Below, piece after piece: positions 36,054 to 48,455 of a stretch of DNA of 64,000 nucleotides (within the stretch, counting starts at the first letter, position 1; every line of letters begins with the position of its first letter). Location of the stretch: contig CM055901.1 of NCBI GenBank assembly GCA_029582155.1, forward strand, positions 42,061,616-42,125,615, written 5' to 3'. The translations under genes were made by a program, and so were the position numbers. This DNA is from Panopea generosa. Its lineage: Eukaryota > Mollusca > Bivalvia > Adapedonta > Hiatellidae. The notes under the pieces were generated by a model, which was not told the DNA's origin, searched no databases, and worked only from the letters and a program-made list of their open reading frames with translations.

Positions 36054-37389
36054 TCAACCAATGTGGTGCCAATTTGTGTAATTTTGAGTTTACTGTTGTG
36101 AAAATTTAAAAGAAAGCTCAGAAGAAAAGCATGAACTTTTGTTCAATTACAAATATTGTCCAAGGCAGATTCTTTTATTATTTTTTTTTAGGCATCATAG
36201 TTCTTTGGAAATTTAGAAACATTGTTATCTTGCATCATTTTACTGTGATGTTTATTCATGTGAACCTTTTTGGAAAGCAATGAGGGAGATTGGGTTTTGA
36301 TATGAGGGAGATTGGATGCAAATGAGGGAGATTATTTTTTTGCGCCATAAAATTTGAAAATATTGTCATTTCGGTACAATTTTACATAATTTCCTAATAA
36401 CTGAAGTATATTAAACAATAAAAGATGGTGTTTTGTCATAATATATATAGAATATAAATTAATAAAAACAGTAATATAGAATCGATTTTTCGTTTCTTCA
36501 TTAAAGCATATAAAAATTGAAGTGGGGGTGGGGGGGTTAAACCTAGCATTCTAACTTCCTAATTAGTCTGAATCCTAATTTTATTCATTACAACAACTAC
36601 TCTAATTATACCACAAATAAGTTTTCTGAATGAGTATGAAAGTGGTGAAAGTAGCATTTTATTTTTATTTTGTTTGTAAAAATTCAACCATGTAATTAAG
36701 TGTGATTTTGTCCAAAAAAAACTAGGTCGGTGGGTAGAAACTTTTTTTTTAACTCTATTATCAAGTGCTTATGTAGGTAGTTGTTGTATAGAAAATATCC
36801 ACTTTGATCCCAGGGTTTTCCCATTCAATAAAAAACACACGGCATATACTGGAAAATAGCCTGATGTTTAAACTGAGATTAGAAAGTTGCGCATGCGCGC
36901 CTTGATACCTTATACAAGAAAATGGTAAACGATTCGCGATGAATAAATTCCTTGGAGATTCAACAAGAATTTCCTTGTGTTATAACTTATTGTCGAGGAA
37001 TGTTCAATGTCTAGTTTGCAAATGATTTAATAATTATGAATGCATTGATATGTAGAAAGAATAAATACTGTAACTATTTCAGAAATGTTTTTGAGTCATT
37101 TCTATTTCACAGTTTTTCAGATTGTTTATTTTTAGTCTTGTGGCACAGTTGTGCTTCGAATTTCAAGTCATACTTTTCTAAATGTTTTGGACGTGTTAAA
37201 GATCGTCTTTGGTATAATACAGTTTTAAATATTGATTTTCTTTATCGTTGTTTCGGCGATACCCTATATGAAAACCGATAAGACTACAAGATATATGCCA
37301 ATTAGTCATGCTGTGTCGAATTTGATTGTAACACCTCTCGTGTGTAATCATGTTGAAAGTTTCTGATATCATCTGCAATCTGATTGGCT
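36054..37389. other. No gene; short GAGGGAGATT triplication and an NRF-1-like palindrome
   Basis: ATGAGGGAGATTGG occurs three times near 36281-36335. TGCGCATGCGCG at 36888-36899 matches the NRF-1 palindrome. There is no exon or RNA gene. An open frame at 37036-37281 has no recognisable family. Confidence 0.45.
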
Positions 37390-37810
37390 TACAACCGATA
37401 AAGGCGGAGTTTATGTATCTTGGTCTTGTTTAGGACAATGATTGACATTTACAACCGATAAAGGCGGAGTTTATGTATCTTGGTCTTGTTTAGGACATTG
37501 ATTGACATTTACAACCGATAAAGGCGGAGTTTATGTATCTTGGTCTTGTTTAGGACATTGATTGACATTTACAACCGATAAAGGCGGAGTTTATGTATCT
37601 TGGTCTTGTTTAGGACATTGATTGACATTTACAACCGATAAAGGCGGAGTTTATGTATCTTGGTCTTGTTTAGGACAATGATTGACATTTACAACTGATA
37701 AAGGCGGAGTTTATGTATCTTGGTCTTGTTTAGGACATTGATTGACATTTACAACTGATAAAGGCGGAGTTTATGTATCTTGGTCTTGTTTAGGACATTG
37801 ATTGACATTC
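37390..37810 (+). repeat. 60-bp tandem array, seven units
   Basis: The unit begins ACAACCGATAAAGGCGGAG and includes TATGTATCTTGGTCTTG and TAGGACATTGATTGACATTT. Seven copies at exactly 60-bp spacing differ by only one or two bases (CCGATA or CTGATA; GACATT or GACAAT), so the expansion is recent. Upstream at 37261-37380, GAAAACCGATAAGAC and TCTGATTGGCTT may be part of the ancestral unit. Confidence 0.95.
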
Positions 37811-37840
37811 GCAGTGTCGATTAGTTCATTTTTACAACAA

Positions 37841-37980
37841 ATTGCAAGGGGGAATAAAAATATAATACACAGGATATTGTGGTTGCGGGAGATTTTGACT
37901 CCCGTCCAGGAGTCACTGGTTTCCTCTTTGATTCTGGGAAACTCGCGCACAATGCGGGAGAGTTCACATGTTTGGATGTT
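37841..37980. repeat. GC-richer hairpin-forming block (GCGGGAG/ACTCCCG)
   Basis: TTGCGGGAGATTTTGACTCC, CCGTCCAGGAGTCACTGG and ACAATGCGGGAGAG contain several short complementary segments. It looks like the end of a MITE-type element, but I cannot find the other end with certainty. Confidence 0.35.
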
Positions 37981-38024
37981 AAAAGATATAGACAGCATTA
38001 TAGATTTTAATTCTCCACTGTAGG

Positions 38025-38235
38025 TTGGATATGGACTGGCTGAGTGTTTTGAAGGTTGTAGGTTCGAGTCCCGTCACTTCAAAAAGTTTATATGTACAAG
38101 TTTACCTGTCAATTGTGGAAGGACTGTGGTTTTACTCAGATTCATGCCGAGGTCTTCCTCTACAAATAAAACTGGATATGCCAATATAACGTGAAATGTT
38201 CTGAAAATGGCGTTATAATACCCTATTAAAAAAAG
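38025..38235 (+). mobile_element. tRNA-derived SINE, same family as 59455-59695
   Basis: It has a decayed head (GACTGGCTGAGTGTTTTG), box B (GTAGGTTCGAGTCCCG), CAATTGTGGAAGGACTGTGG, TTTTACTCAGATTCATGCC and a tail AAACTGGATATGCC to TGGCGTTATAATACCC. All these blocks align with the copy at 59455-59695. Confidence 0.75.
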
Positions 38236-38239
38236 AAAA

Positions 38240-38440
38240 ATTTAAGGTTCTATCGCAAAGTCATTAACCTCTGAGATCATGTAATCGAGTCCAGTTTGAT
38301 AAAAACTTTGTTACAAAGTTTGCATGTTACTTGACAAAAGACTGATTCTTCTCAGATTTATTCTAAAGTAAAACTGGATATGCCATATATAACCTGCAAT
38401 GTGTTAAAATGGCATTAAACCCCATTCTCTTCAGTGTGTT
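38240..38440 (+). mobile_element. Second, more decayed SINE copy of the same family
   Basis: AATCGAGTCCAGTTTGAT and TTCTCAGATTTATTC are followed by AAACTGGATATGCCATATA and TGGCATTAAACCCCATT, the tail of the family. It lies directly after the copy at 38025-38235 in the same orientation, suggesting a tail-to-head insertion. Confidence 0.55.
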
Positions 38441-41169
38441 TCTTTGCCTAGGATGTGCACAATGGTCGTTCAAGTAAAATCAATGATAGTTTTACAGAGC
38501 TTTGACAATTAATACTTACAATCCAAACATCACACTTTTGTTATTGTCTGCTGCTACTGGGGGAATGCTGATATTCCAAACATACTTCACAATGTTTTTT
38601 TGTCTTGACAAGGAAACTCCGAGTTTTAGCTGTGCCTGTGGGAATTGCAAGCTGTAGAATGTCTACAATTTTTGACAAGGGACATATAAACAGAGAATTA
38701 TTGGCAGTAATTTTCAAAGGCTGATGGTTATATCATCATAAATAGGGACTACAGTTGCTTTTGAAATGGTTTGAGAAAATAAAACATATACATAATAAAG
38801 CCATAATGATAACACTCGCAATTTTTTTATCATGTCTTAAAATGCCTTTCTTCAGAGAAACATAGTGACATAAACAGTAAATGTGAAATAGTGCTTTTAA
38901 ATAAATTGCTTTTTATAAAAACAACAACAGTTTGTTAGTTTTTGTGTATTTGAGTATTTGAATAGAATTTGCTGAATCTCTGCAACTCAGCAGATATCAA
39001 GGTTTTAGATTAGTTTTTGAATATTCATTTGTTCATGTGTTTTTATTTGGTTAGGTCACATGAGTGACCAAACTCTATATAAGGGCCACTTTAGACAATG
39101 AATGTGGGCGCTGCCATATTGAAACGTCACCACCATGTCACACCATGTGTTAAAAACATTGTCATTTGCCATAGGAGGTCGCCATCGCTTTTCAAGATAG
39201 TGCCTTATGGGATTATGGCAGTACTAAAACTAGGCCAGGTTCTGTCTGACTGACCATTTAAGAATGATTGTGGCATTTTAATGCACTAATTTATTGTGCC
39301 TTATGGGATTGGGGTGGTACTAAAATCAGGCCATTTCTGGCTGCAATTAAAAGGTTGCTTTCCAGCTGTACAATGTACCTCCGTCAGTGTCAGAAATACA
39401 CAATTGAATACTGCAGTGGAAGTGTGCAGATTAAGACCATTAGATAAGGGGTTCATTAACAAGATTAGACTTATGTTATGGCTTCACTTATATTATGTAT
39501 CGTTATTGTGTTTTCTTTTTTTTTAAAAATATATTGATATCTGCAATAAAACTGTATCGAATGTAGTAAGCATTATATTATTTATATGCACTAAAAAACA
39601 ATGAGTACGGAATACTAGTTTGGTCTATTAGTAACTCCTGCTCAGCATCCTCCCTTGCATATAGTGTGATACATGTACTATCATACGCACGATCACTTTA
39701 TCTCAGTCAATACTGAGAGGCTACCAAGGGCGGTTGTTTAGTACAGTTATAATGATTCCTCACTTACGTGCAATAAATTAGCCTGTGGGTTTCATTTCAT
39801 TAATACACTGAGGGTAATAAAGGGGATGTTCTTAAAACTATCTAACCGCAAGTGGTTATTTATACAGTTCCCCATACTATGTTTCTCTTTGAAGTGAATT
39901 GATCATATATTACTGACGGACGCATTTCTGAACAAGCTTCGTAACTCCATTTTCTGCCGAAAGTGTTTATCAGAAAGTGACGAACATTAATTTGTAAACA
40001 AAACCTGTTCTTAAATATATACTGATAATGTTTAATTATGTACTAATAATGTGCTTTATATTTATTTTTTCGTTTGGAAAGTCTCTCAGTGATCAAATAA
40101 ACATGTATTCTATTATCTTGAAGAGTAAAACTGACTTAAAACTAAAAATTACTGTTTCAGAAGTTTAATGAGCCTTTAAGAAGAAAATAAATTAATACAA
40201 TAGATGGACTACAATTTATTAAAAAATTTGGCACTTTAAAAATCTCCTAATCTAGTTTAACTGAGTTTTCCCACTTTAATTTAGACACTGATATTTATAT
40301 TGCTGACACACATGCTTGCACCTCAAGAATACAAATCTAATCAATGCTTCTCTCAATTCATGGTAGTGTATTATTAGTTTTTTTTCCAGTTATTTTTTCC
40401 CTTGAAAAGTGCATATAATTGGTAATAATTCTTCTCAGTAGAGGGAGCCTGGTGATACAGACAGTACAAGTAAAGTCTGCTTGCATGTCATATATAAGTG
40501 CAGCTAACATATCTCGCACTAAAGTACTTACTGCACATGCAGTGTTTGTGACCTATTTTCAGTCTCATATTTATTATATTCCTAGCGCATGTTTTGGTTT
40601 ATAGTATAAGACTTAGTTTCAGCTGGTTAGGATCAGGGATCGTTTTCATGAAAAGTCTTAAGTTGAAAATTCACTGAACTTATTTTACAATCAAGGTAAA
40701 ATAACTAAGTTTAAATGCATTATTTTGAGTAAATTGATCTTTTGTTAAAAAATTATAAGTCACATTATGTAATAAGACAGCCATGAGGGCCTGAGATCAC
40801 TATTCGATGTATTGCAAATATATTTAAAACTATTTCATGGAGATGATGCTTAAGTGAAACTAAAAATCTTTAAAGTTATTATTAACTGATATGACTGTAA
40901 AAAAAATTGTATACAATATAATTATTTTATTACAAAATGTCACATAATTATTTTACATTGCTGTTAAGTAAATGAGATTCGAAAAAAGTAAGCCATCACT
41001 GGAGGGAAATAATTTTTTTAGTATTATACTGCCTACCTGTTGAAAAATTAAATGAAATGTCACAACAAATGAGTTATAAGGAGAATAAAGAGGTGATAAA
41101 GTCTGGAGTCTTTCTGATAGGAACAGTGGAGGTTTCCCTCACTCTTAGTAGTCCATTTTATATAACATT
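38441..41169. other. No gene recognised; short duplicated block and a TATA-like motif
   Basis: GTGCCTTATGGGATT plus AGTACTAAAA-like sequence occurs twice (about 39200-39237 and 39296-39333). CTATATAAGGG at 39075-39085 resembles a TATA box. The last 150-200 bp may be the 5' untranslated part of the LINE that starts at 41170. Confidence 0.45.
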
Positions 41170-43777
41170 ATGACAAATAAAGTAACATTTGCATCTTTGA
41201 ATGTGCAAGGGCTTGGTGATAAAAACAAATGAAAAGACACTTCAGATTTTCTGAAAAGTAAAAATTATTCGGTATATTTTTTACAAGATACCCATTTTAC
41301 AGACAAAGAAGTTAATTATAAACCTACTCAGTGGGGGTATGAATGCTATTTCAGCAACTATTCCAGTCAATCAAGAGGGGTAGCTATCCTTTTTAATAAT
41401 AATTTTGAATTTAGAATTCATGTGGTAGAACCTGACAAAGATGGAAATAAATTAATCTTGAAAACTACAATTTCAAATAAAGAAATTACACTTATTAATA
41501 TTTGTGGCCAAATAGGGATGATTCAATGTTTTATACAACCCTTAAAAATGACATTTTAAATTATGACGGTTTGTTCATTATTGCAGGTGATTTTAATATG
41601 GTCTTAAACCCTGATCTAGATTGTTTTAACTATGTCATATAAATAACCCAAACGCTCGAAATATTCTTATTGATGTAATGGTTGAATGTAATTTAATTGA
41701 TTGTTGTCGAGATCAAAATATTAAAAAAAAGGAATTTACTTGGTTTAAAAAAAATTCGTCAAAGAAAGCAAGACTTGATTATTTTTTTATTTCGGATTCA
41801 CTTTTAACATATATAGATACAGTAAAAATTAAGCCTGGATACAGAACAGACCACTCTTCATTAATTTTGACATTTGAATTTGGCAAATTCAAAAAGGGGA
41901 GATCATACTGGAAAATGAATAATTCATTGTTAAAAGACCAAAAATATGTCGATGAAATAAAACACATAATAAATAGAATAAAACTACAATATTCAAAGAA
42001 AACGTAACATTTACACATTAACACAATCGAAAATAAAAATTTAGAATCAAAAATAAATGACCAATTGTTTTTTGAAGTATTGTTACTAGAGATTAGAGGA
42101 AAAACTATATCATACTCATCATTTAATAAAAAAAGACAAGACAAAAAAGAACAATGACTTTATGTAGAAATAGATAAACTTGAAAAAGAACTTGTATGTG
42201 ATCAAAATACTATTGAAATTAAGAGATAAGAATTAAATGACGTAAGAGAAAAAAAATTAGAAGGTATGAAAATTAGATCAAGAGCAAAATGGATTCAAGA
42301 GGTGGAAAAAATGTCTAGATACTTTTGTAATTTAGAAAACCAAAATTTTGTATCTAAATCAATGTTGAGTTTAAAAATTAATAATGAACAGACAATAAAC
42401 GATCAAGATAAAATTATTAAGGAAACAGTAAAATTATATAAAAAATTATACTCCCAAAATGAAACCGTAGAAGTAGATTTAAATAATATATTTTCTGTTA
42501 ATCATGTCCCTAAACTAAATAATGACTTGAAAAAATCACTTGAAGGTCATATAACATATGAAGAAATATTGGGCTGTCTGAAGAATATGTCAAATTTTAA
42601 AAGTCCAGGATTCGATGGTTTTACAGTAGAATTTTATAAGTGTTTTTGGAAAGACATTGGCCATTTTCTTGTACGTGCGATAAATGATGGGTTTGACAAA
42701 GATGAACTTTCAGTCACACAAAAACAGGGTGTAATCACTTGCATACCTAAAGGAAATAAAGATAAACAGCTTTTAAAAAACTGGCACCCAATATCACTTT
42801 TAAATGTAACATATAAACTTAAGCATCCGCAACTATTGCACAACGAATTAGATACGTTTTGCCATCTTTTATAAATGAAGACCAGACAGGCTTTTTACCA
42901 GGAAGATATATAGGTGAAAACACCAGGTTACTATATGATATGATGTTTTACTTAGAAAAACAACATAAATCAGGATTATTACTTCTGATTGATTTTGAAA
43001 AAGCTTTTGACTCTGTAAGCTGGTCGTTTATCTTTAAAGTTCTCAATTTCTTTAACTTTGGCCCTTCAATAACAAAATGGATAAAATTATTTTATACAAA
43101 TATAGAATCGTGTATTGTTATAAATGGACATCTATCTGAGAGGTTCTACTTAAACAGAGGTTGTAGACAAGGGGACCCTCTATCTCCTTATGTATTTCTT
43201 TTATGTGTAGAAATCCTTGCTGTTCTGGTCATAAATAACCCAGGTATTAAAGGTATAGATATTGGTGAAAATAAAAAATTTTATTTCACAATATGCAGAT
43301 GACACCTCAATTGTTTTAGATGGAACAGAAAAATCATTGTTAAATACCTTTAAAGTTTTAAAATTCTATGCAGAAATCTCTGGCCTTAAAATGAATATTG
43401 AAAAAACTAAGACGGTGTGGCTAGGATCAAGAAAAAACTGTCAAGAAAAATTATGTGAGGAATGGCATCTTTCTTGGGTAAATAAATTCACAATATTAAG
43501 TTTAAAATTCTCTGTAAATTTAAATGAAATGATAAATATTAATTATAAAAAAAAAATTCAAGACATTAGAAAACTTCTTGCCAATTGGTCAAGGAGAATT
43601 TTAACTCCAATAGGCAAAATATTAGTTATAAAAAGTTTAGCATTATCAAAATTAAACCATCTAATTATGGCATTGCCAAGTCCAACTTGTGCAATGATCA
43701 GAGAACTAAAATCATTATTCTTTAAATTTTTATGGGACGGTAAACCAGAAAAAATAAAATACTCTGTCCCATTTTAA
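41170..43777 (+). mobile_element. L1-like LINE, ORF2 fossil, 3'-truncated and broken
   Basis: The ORF2-like reading starts MTNKVTFASLNVQGLG at 41170, an APE-type endonuclease start. It hits a TGA at 41230 and continues in frame to about 41500, where the frame shifts. The endonuclease shows GDFN near 41586, RLDYFFIS near 41790 and TDHSSL at 41846-41863. Stops at about 42004 and 42155 and further shifts interrupt the linker. Reverse transcriptase: KSPGFDGFTVEFYK, a frame change near 42825, then DQTGFLPGRYIGENTRLL, LLLIDFEKAFDSVSWSF and GCRQGDPLSPYVFLLCVEIL, then a shift before QYADDTSIVLDG (YADD at 43292-43303). The catalytic YADD is intact. The reading ends at a TAA near 43777, where a tandem repeat takes over, so the C-terminal domain and 3' end are missing. 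The motif set fits the L1/Tx1 group. Confidence 0.9.
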
Positions 43778-44035
43778 CTTTGTTACCGGCCCCTCACCCC
43801 TACACAACCCCCATCCCTGCCCAATTTTGTTTTGTTTAAAATTGAATACTTTGTCCCCATTTCAACTTTGTTACTGACCCCAAAGACTACCCCCACACCT
43901 CCTCCATTTTTTAAAAAAAATTTGTTGTGTATTGAATTAGATACACTGTCCATTTTCAACTTTGTTACCAACCCCAAGACACCCTCCCCCTCCAACTATT
44001 TTTTATTGTATTAAAACTGCACAGCCCTGTTTATT
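43758..44035. repeat. Three tandem units of about 91 bp at the LINE's broken end
   Basis: ATACTCTGTCCCATTTTAAC, ATACTTTGTCCCCATTTCAA and ATACACTGTCCATTTTCAAC start at about 43759, 43847 and 43941. Each is followed by CTTTGTTAC and a C-rich stretch. The first unit overlaps the last codons of the LINE reading. Confidence 0.8.
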
Positions 44036-44359
44036 AAATTGTGTCACATACACCCCCACATCCACACCCAGATTTTAAAATTAAAAGTACTGGCTAGCTA
44101 GCCATAGCCAGACATAGCCATAGTGTACATTCTACCCTAATTGTCCTACTTGCACATACATGTATCTACTATTTTGCTAATATGAAAGATAGTTTCATTC
44201 ATACAGATATATTTGTTTTTCTGATGGTACATTATAATATACTGTTCTGTGATCGACAAGGCTAGAATAGTCGAAAGAACACTGTTCTTTGACATCTCTA
44301 TTTTTTATGATTTTTTTTAAATCTTCATATTTTATTTTTCAGTAATAGTTTTGATTTTT
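44036..44359. other. No gene; small palindrome
   Basis: TGGCTAGCTAGCCA near 44091 is a perfect 14-bp palindrome, followed by CATAGCCAGACATAGCCATA. Nothing else is recognised. Confidence 0.45.
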
Positions 44360-46525
44360 ATGCTCCCCAAAAGGGGGGAAGTATATAGTCGCCGCTTCGT
44401 CTGTGCGTCCGGTCGTCCGTCCGTCCGTGCATCACCAATTCTTGTCCGGGCTATTTCTCTACAACCTCTGGTTCGAATTTTATGAAACTTGCTAGGATGC
44501 ATCATTACCAAGTGCAGATGCGCATATTGTCTTTGTGTTCCAGTTCGATGATTTTTCACGGAGTAATGGCTCTTTGATTCTATTTGTGACCAAATTCTTG
44601 TCCACACTATTTCTCTACAACCCAATCCAGGGGTCGTGAGTTCGAATCCCCCGCCCGGCAACAGTCTCCGTGATGATTGATATACGACATTGCGTCTCAT
44701 TATCATTTGTCTCTCACCACTGATTCAAGTGGGAAAGTTATCAGTTACTTGCGGAGACGAGGTGTGCTCGAGTACTGGTTAATCCCAGGAAACAGTGGTT
44801 AGGTTAACTGATCGTCTGTTAGCCCTCGATGGCATAAAAATGACGCTAAATATTCAATCAATCTCTACAACCTCTTGTTGGAATTTTTATAAAACTTGCT
44901 AGGATGCATCATTACCAAGTGCAGATGTGCATACTGTCTTTGTGTTCCGGTTCGATGTTTTTTCACGGGGTTATGGCCCTTTGATTCTGTTTGTGACCAA
45001 ATTCTTGTCCGTGCTATTTCTCTACAACCTCGTGTTGGAATTTTATGAAACTTGCTAAGATGCATCATTACCAAGTGCAGATGGGCATACTGTCTTTGTG
45101 TTCCGGTTCGATGATTTTTCATGGAGTTATGGCCCTTTGATTCTGTTTATGACCAAATTCTTGTCCATGCTATTTCTTTACAATCCCATGTTGGAATTTT
45201 ACGAAACTTGCTAGGATGCATCATTACCAAGTGCAGATGCGCATATTGTCTATGTGTTCCGGTTTGATGATTTTTCACAGAGTTACGGCCCTTCCATTCT
45301 ATTTGTGACCAAATTATTGTCTGCGCTATTTCTGTACAACCCCATGTTGGACTTTTATGAAACTTTCTTGGATGCATCATTACCAAGTGCAAATGTGCAT
45401 ATTATCTGTGTTTCGGTTCGATGATTTCTTATGGAGTTATTGCCCTTTCATTGAGTCTGTGACCAAATTATTGTCCGCGTTTTTTCTCAACCTCACGTTG
45501 GAATTTTATGAAACTTGCTGTGTTTGTGTTTTGGTTCGATGATTTTTCAAGGAGATATGGTCCTTTGATTCTGTTTGTGACCAAATTCTTGTCCACACTA
45601 TTTCTCTACAACCTCTTGTTGGAATTTTTATAAAACTTGCTAGGATGCATCATTACCAAATGCAGATGTGCATACTGTCTTTGTGTTCCGGTTCAATGAT
45701 TTTTCACGGAGTTATGGCCCTTTGATTCTTTTTGTGACCAAATTCTTATCCGCCCTATTTCTCAACAACCTCTGCTTGGATTTTTATGAAACTTGCTAGG
45801 ATGCATCATTATCAAGTGCAGATTGGCATACTGTCTTTGTGTTCTGGTTCAATGTTTTTTCACGGAGTTATGGCCCTTTGATTCTGTTTGTGACCAAATT
45901 CTTGTCCGGGCTATTTCTCTACAACCTCAGGTTGGAACTTTATGAAACTTGCTAGGATGCATCATTATCAAGTGCAGATGTGCATACTGTCTTTCTGTTC
46001 CGGTTCGATGATATTTCACGGAGTTATGGCCCTTTGATTCTATTTGTGACCAAATTCTTGTCAGTGATATTTCTTTACAATCTCATGTTGGAATTTTATG
46101 AAACTTGTTAGGATGCATCATTACCAAGTGCAGATACGCATATTGTCTATGTGTTCACGGAGTTATGGCCCTTTCATTCTATTTGTGACCAAATTATTGT
46201 CTGCACTATTTCTCTACAACCCCATGTTGGACTTTTATGAAACTTTCTTGGATGCATCATTACCAAGTGCAGATGTGCATATTGTCGTCATGATGCTATT
46301 TCCCTACATTTACTTCTGGTTTTAATTCTGTAAAACTAGTTAGGATCTGCGCATACGGGTATTGTCATTTTGTTCCAGTTAAATGATTTGTGAATTAGTT
46401 CTGTGAAGTGCTGAGCCACATATTGTTCCTGCTTTACAGTTTGGTATTCTTCAACCAAGTAGCCCGTACAGAGGCAAACACTCACTTGGGGAGCATCCAT
46501 CGGTTCCACTGATATTTTCTTGTTT
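44360..46525 (-). mobile_element. Tandem-core element, TGCTCCCC family, copy 2 (with SINE insertion)
   Basis: The best-preserved copy. The head ATGCTCCCCAAAAGGGGGGA forms a hairpin, followed by AGTCGCCGCTTCGTCTGTGC. About a dozen core units of roughly 157 bp follow, and the tail TCACTTGGGGAGCATCC ends with TTTTCTTGTTT. TGCTCCCCAA at the head and TTGGGGAGCA at the tail are complementary subterminal sequences. A SINE sits in an early unit (44623-44861). Just past the tail, at about 46540-46632, GAGCGTCTCCACCCACTTG and GGTGCTCTTGTTTAAC resemble the tail of another such family. Confidence 0.8.
44623..44861 (+). mobile_element. SINE with 11-bp target-site duplication, satellite-parent family
   Basis: It is flanked by TCTCTACAACC at 44612-44622 and 44862-44872, the duplicated host repeat sequence. 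It starts in the tRNA-like head just before box B (GTGAGTTCGAATCCCCC), so box A is missing. The body GCGTCTCATTATCATTTGTC, GTGGGAAAGTTATCAGTTAC and GTGTGCTCGAGTACTGG is the stretch that became the 107-bp monomer. It ends GATGGCATAAAAATGACGC and ATATTCAATCAA. Confidence 0.85.
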
Positions 46526-46632
46526 AAACTAATCACCATCATGTTCAAAAAGTTTACTTCAGTGACTTTGACCTCCGTAATAGATTTTGAAAAAAGACGA
46601 GCGTCTCCACCCACTTGTGGTGCTCTTGTTTA

Positions 46633-47499
46633 ACTAGACACTGGACTTTCTTTCTCGACATTTGACTTTCCTTACTCGACACTCAACTTGTTACTTCTAA
46701 AAATTAGGTAAAATTTGATATCAGTTCAGATTTAGCTATGAATTCAGCTTTACGAATATCAGTTCTGGTCTATTTTAAATGGAGTTTCAACTGAACATAC
46801 TATGGTATTATAGAATGATACTTCTGGTGAAATGTTGTTGTTTATGGTGTTTAGCGTCACTTTCAACAATTTTTCATTTATACCTCTAGACCACTGCTGT
46901 GGTCTCCTGGTGAATCTGTGTATTTAGTTTAATGCACTAATTTATGGTATAGTTTTAGTGTGAAGAAGCTCAGAGCTTATCGCATCACTTGCCATTGAGA
47001 GTCACTTTCTTGGATAGAAATATACTGAGTTTTATTAGAGGTCATTAAGTTAAGTCTTTGATTGAACCTTTGACCCCTTGTGTGGACAGCCACACTCTCT
47101 CCACTTAGTCTGTTCATTTAACACATTTTATTTTGATGGAAAAAAATACTGAAATTGACATTGATTCGGCAGTCTCAATTTTCTCTAGTTTCAGAATATT
47201 TGTGTTACCATGTGGTGCATTATATTGTAACATCCAAACTGAAACTAGTATAGACAAGTACATCATTTATTTTGAAAAACAAAAATCTTTATTTTACTGT
47301 AGATGCAAGTTCATTTATGTGATCACATAAAATTATTTTGACAGACACTCAAGAAATGAATTATGCATTGAGAGATCAAAGATTAATGATTGGAACAAAA
47401 ATCAGTGAACTAAACCATGCAGACTGTCCCATTTGTCTGTGATGACACTTTTGGTTAGATACCACTATTCTGAATTCAACCAGGGAAAAATATCTTTTA
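46633..47499. other. No gene or repeat recognised
   Basis: This is intronic sequence; ACTAGACACTGGACTTTC and CTCGACATTTGACTTTCC near 46637 are a short degenerate duplication. Nothing else is seen. Confidence 0.45.
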
Positions 47500-47700
47500 T
47501 TATGTATCTGTGCATCAATTACACCTTGATAATTCAGACTGAAATGATAACGAGTTTTTATTGTTGTAAACAACATCGCTTTTAATTGATTTACATCAAC
47601 AAACAGTGGTCTGCCATATTTATCACACATTGTCATGTGTTTGTTTACGGTACTTTGACTGGATGCCAAATAATGTAGTGTGGTGCACCTTTCCATGATT
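47500..47700 (+). repeat. Dispersed repeat, copy 1 (partner 55380-55545)
   Basis: GTGCATCAATTACACCTTGA, TAATTCAGACTGA, CATCGCTTTTAATTGATTTA and CATATTTATCACACAT recur in the same order and orientation at 55380-55545. The family is unknown and the repeat is not coding. Confidence 0.75.
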
Positions 47701-47859
47701 TTAGGCTACCGCGTTTAAACGGGACACAAGTGTATAATTAATTAATCTCCTAATTAAAATAAGGTTATTTTGAATATGCACTCACTGGCTTTTTCAGTGG
47801 TAAAGATGCGGCTGGCAGGTCTAAGTGCTAATTTATTATCCATTTGTTGGAAAGAACGA

Positions 47860-48245
47860 GTGTGGGTCTATTCCTGATCTTGTCCAGGCTATAACTTTCT
47901 CATTCATAGATGGATTTGAAATGATATGGAACAAATATTCACCAAAATCAGATAATGCATTGCACACAAGACTCAGGTCCCTAGCTCAAAGGTCAAGGTC
48001 ACATTTAGAGTTTACTGGTCATAATTAGGTACAACATTTTATGTCTGCTCCTGTCTTCTAAACCATGTGACAAGATTATGAAATAACATTGCCCAAATGC
48101 TTACAATAATCAGATGTGTTAAGATCATGATCCAAGTCTGTAGCTCAAGGGTCAAGGTCACACTTAAAGGTTCAAGGTCAGATAGGTGCAGAATTTCATG
48201 TCTGCTCTCCATATATTGCAATGTGCTGTAAATGTTCACCATAAT
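47860..48245 (-). mobile_element. Tandem-core element fragment with GGTCAAGGTCAC units
   Basis: GATCTTGTCCAGGCTATAAC and AAAGGTCAAGGTCACATTTAG, then AGGGTCAAGGTCACACTTAAA, represent two to three decayed units related in style to 8224-9415. Both ends are eroded. Confidence 0.5.
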
Positions 48246-48455
48246 GAACTAAGCATTATTGCATTAGCCCAGTCTTGCTAATATAGCTTCAAATGATTAG
48301 GAAAAAAAATGAGCCCAGAACTCCATGTGCCAAGTCAAAGTTATGCCATCATCACCATAAACAAAATGAATTGTTCATTTGATATTATATAAATATTGAC
48401 ATTCAGTTAAGGCTAGCAATATATTTTCTACTTGAGGGAGTTACTGCCATGCAAG
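48246..48455. other. No gene or repeat recognised
   Basis: Short unique-looking stretch. Confidence 0.4.

Noticed and set aside
37390-37810. CRISPR-like regular array
   Set aside because: Units are contiguous 60-bp repeats with no unique spacers, and the context is an animal genome.
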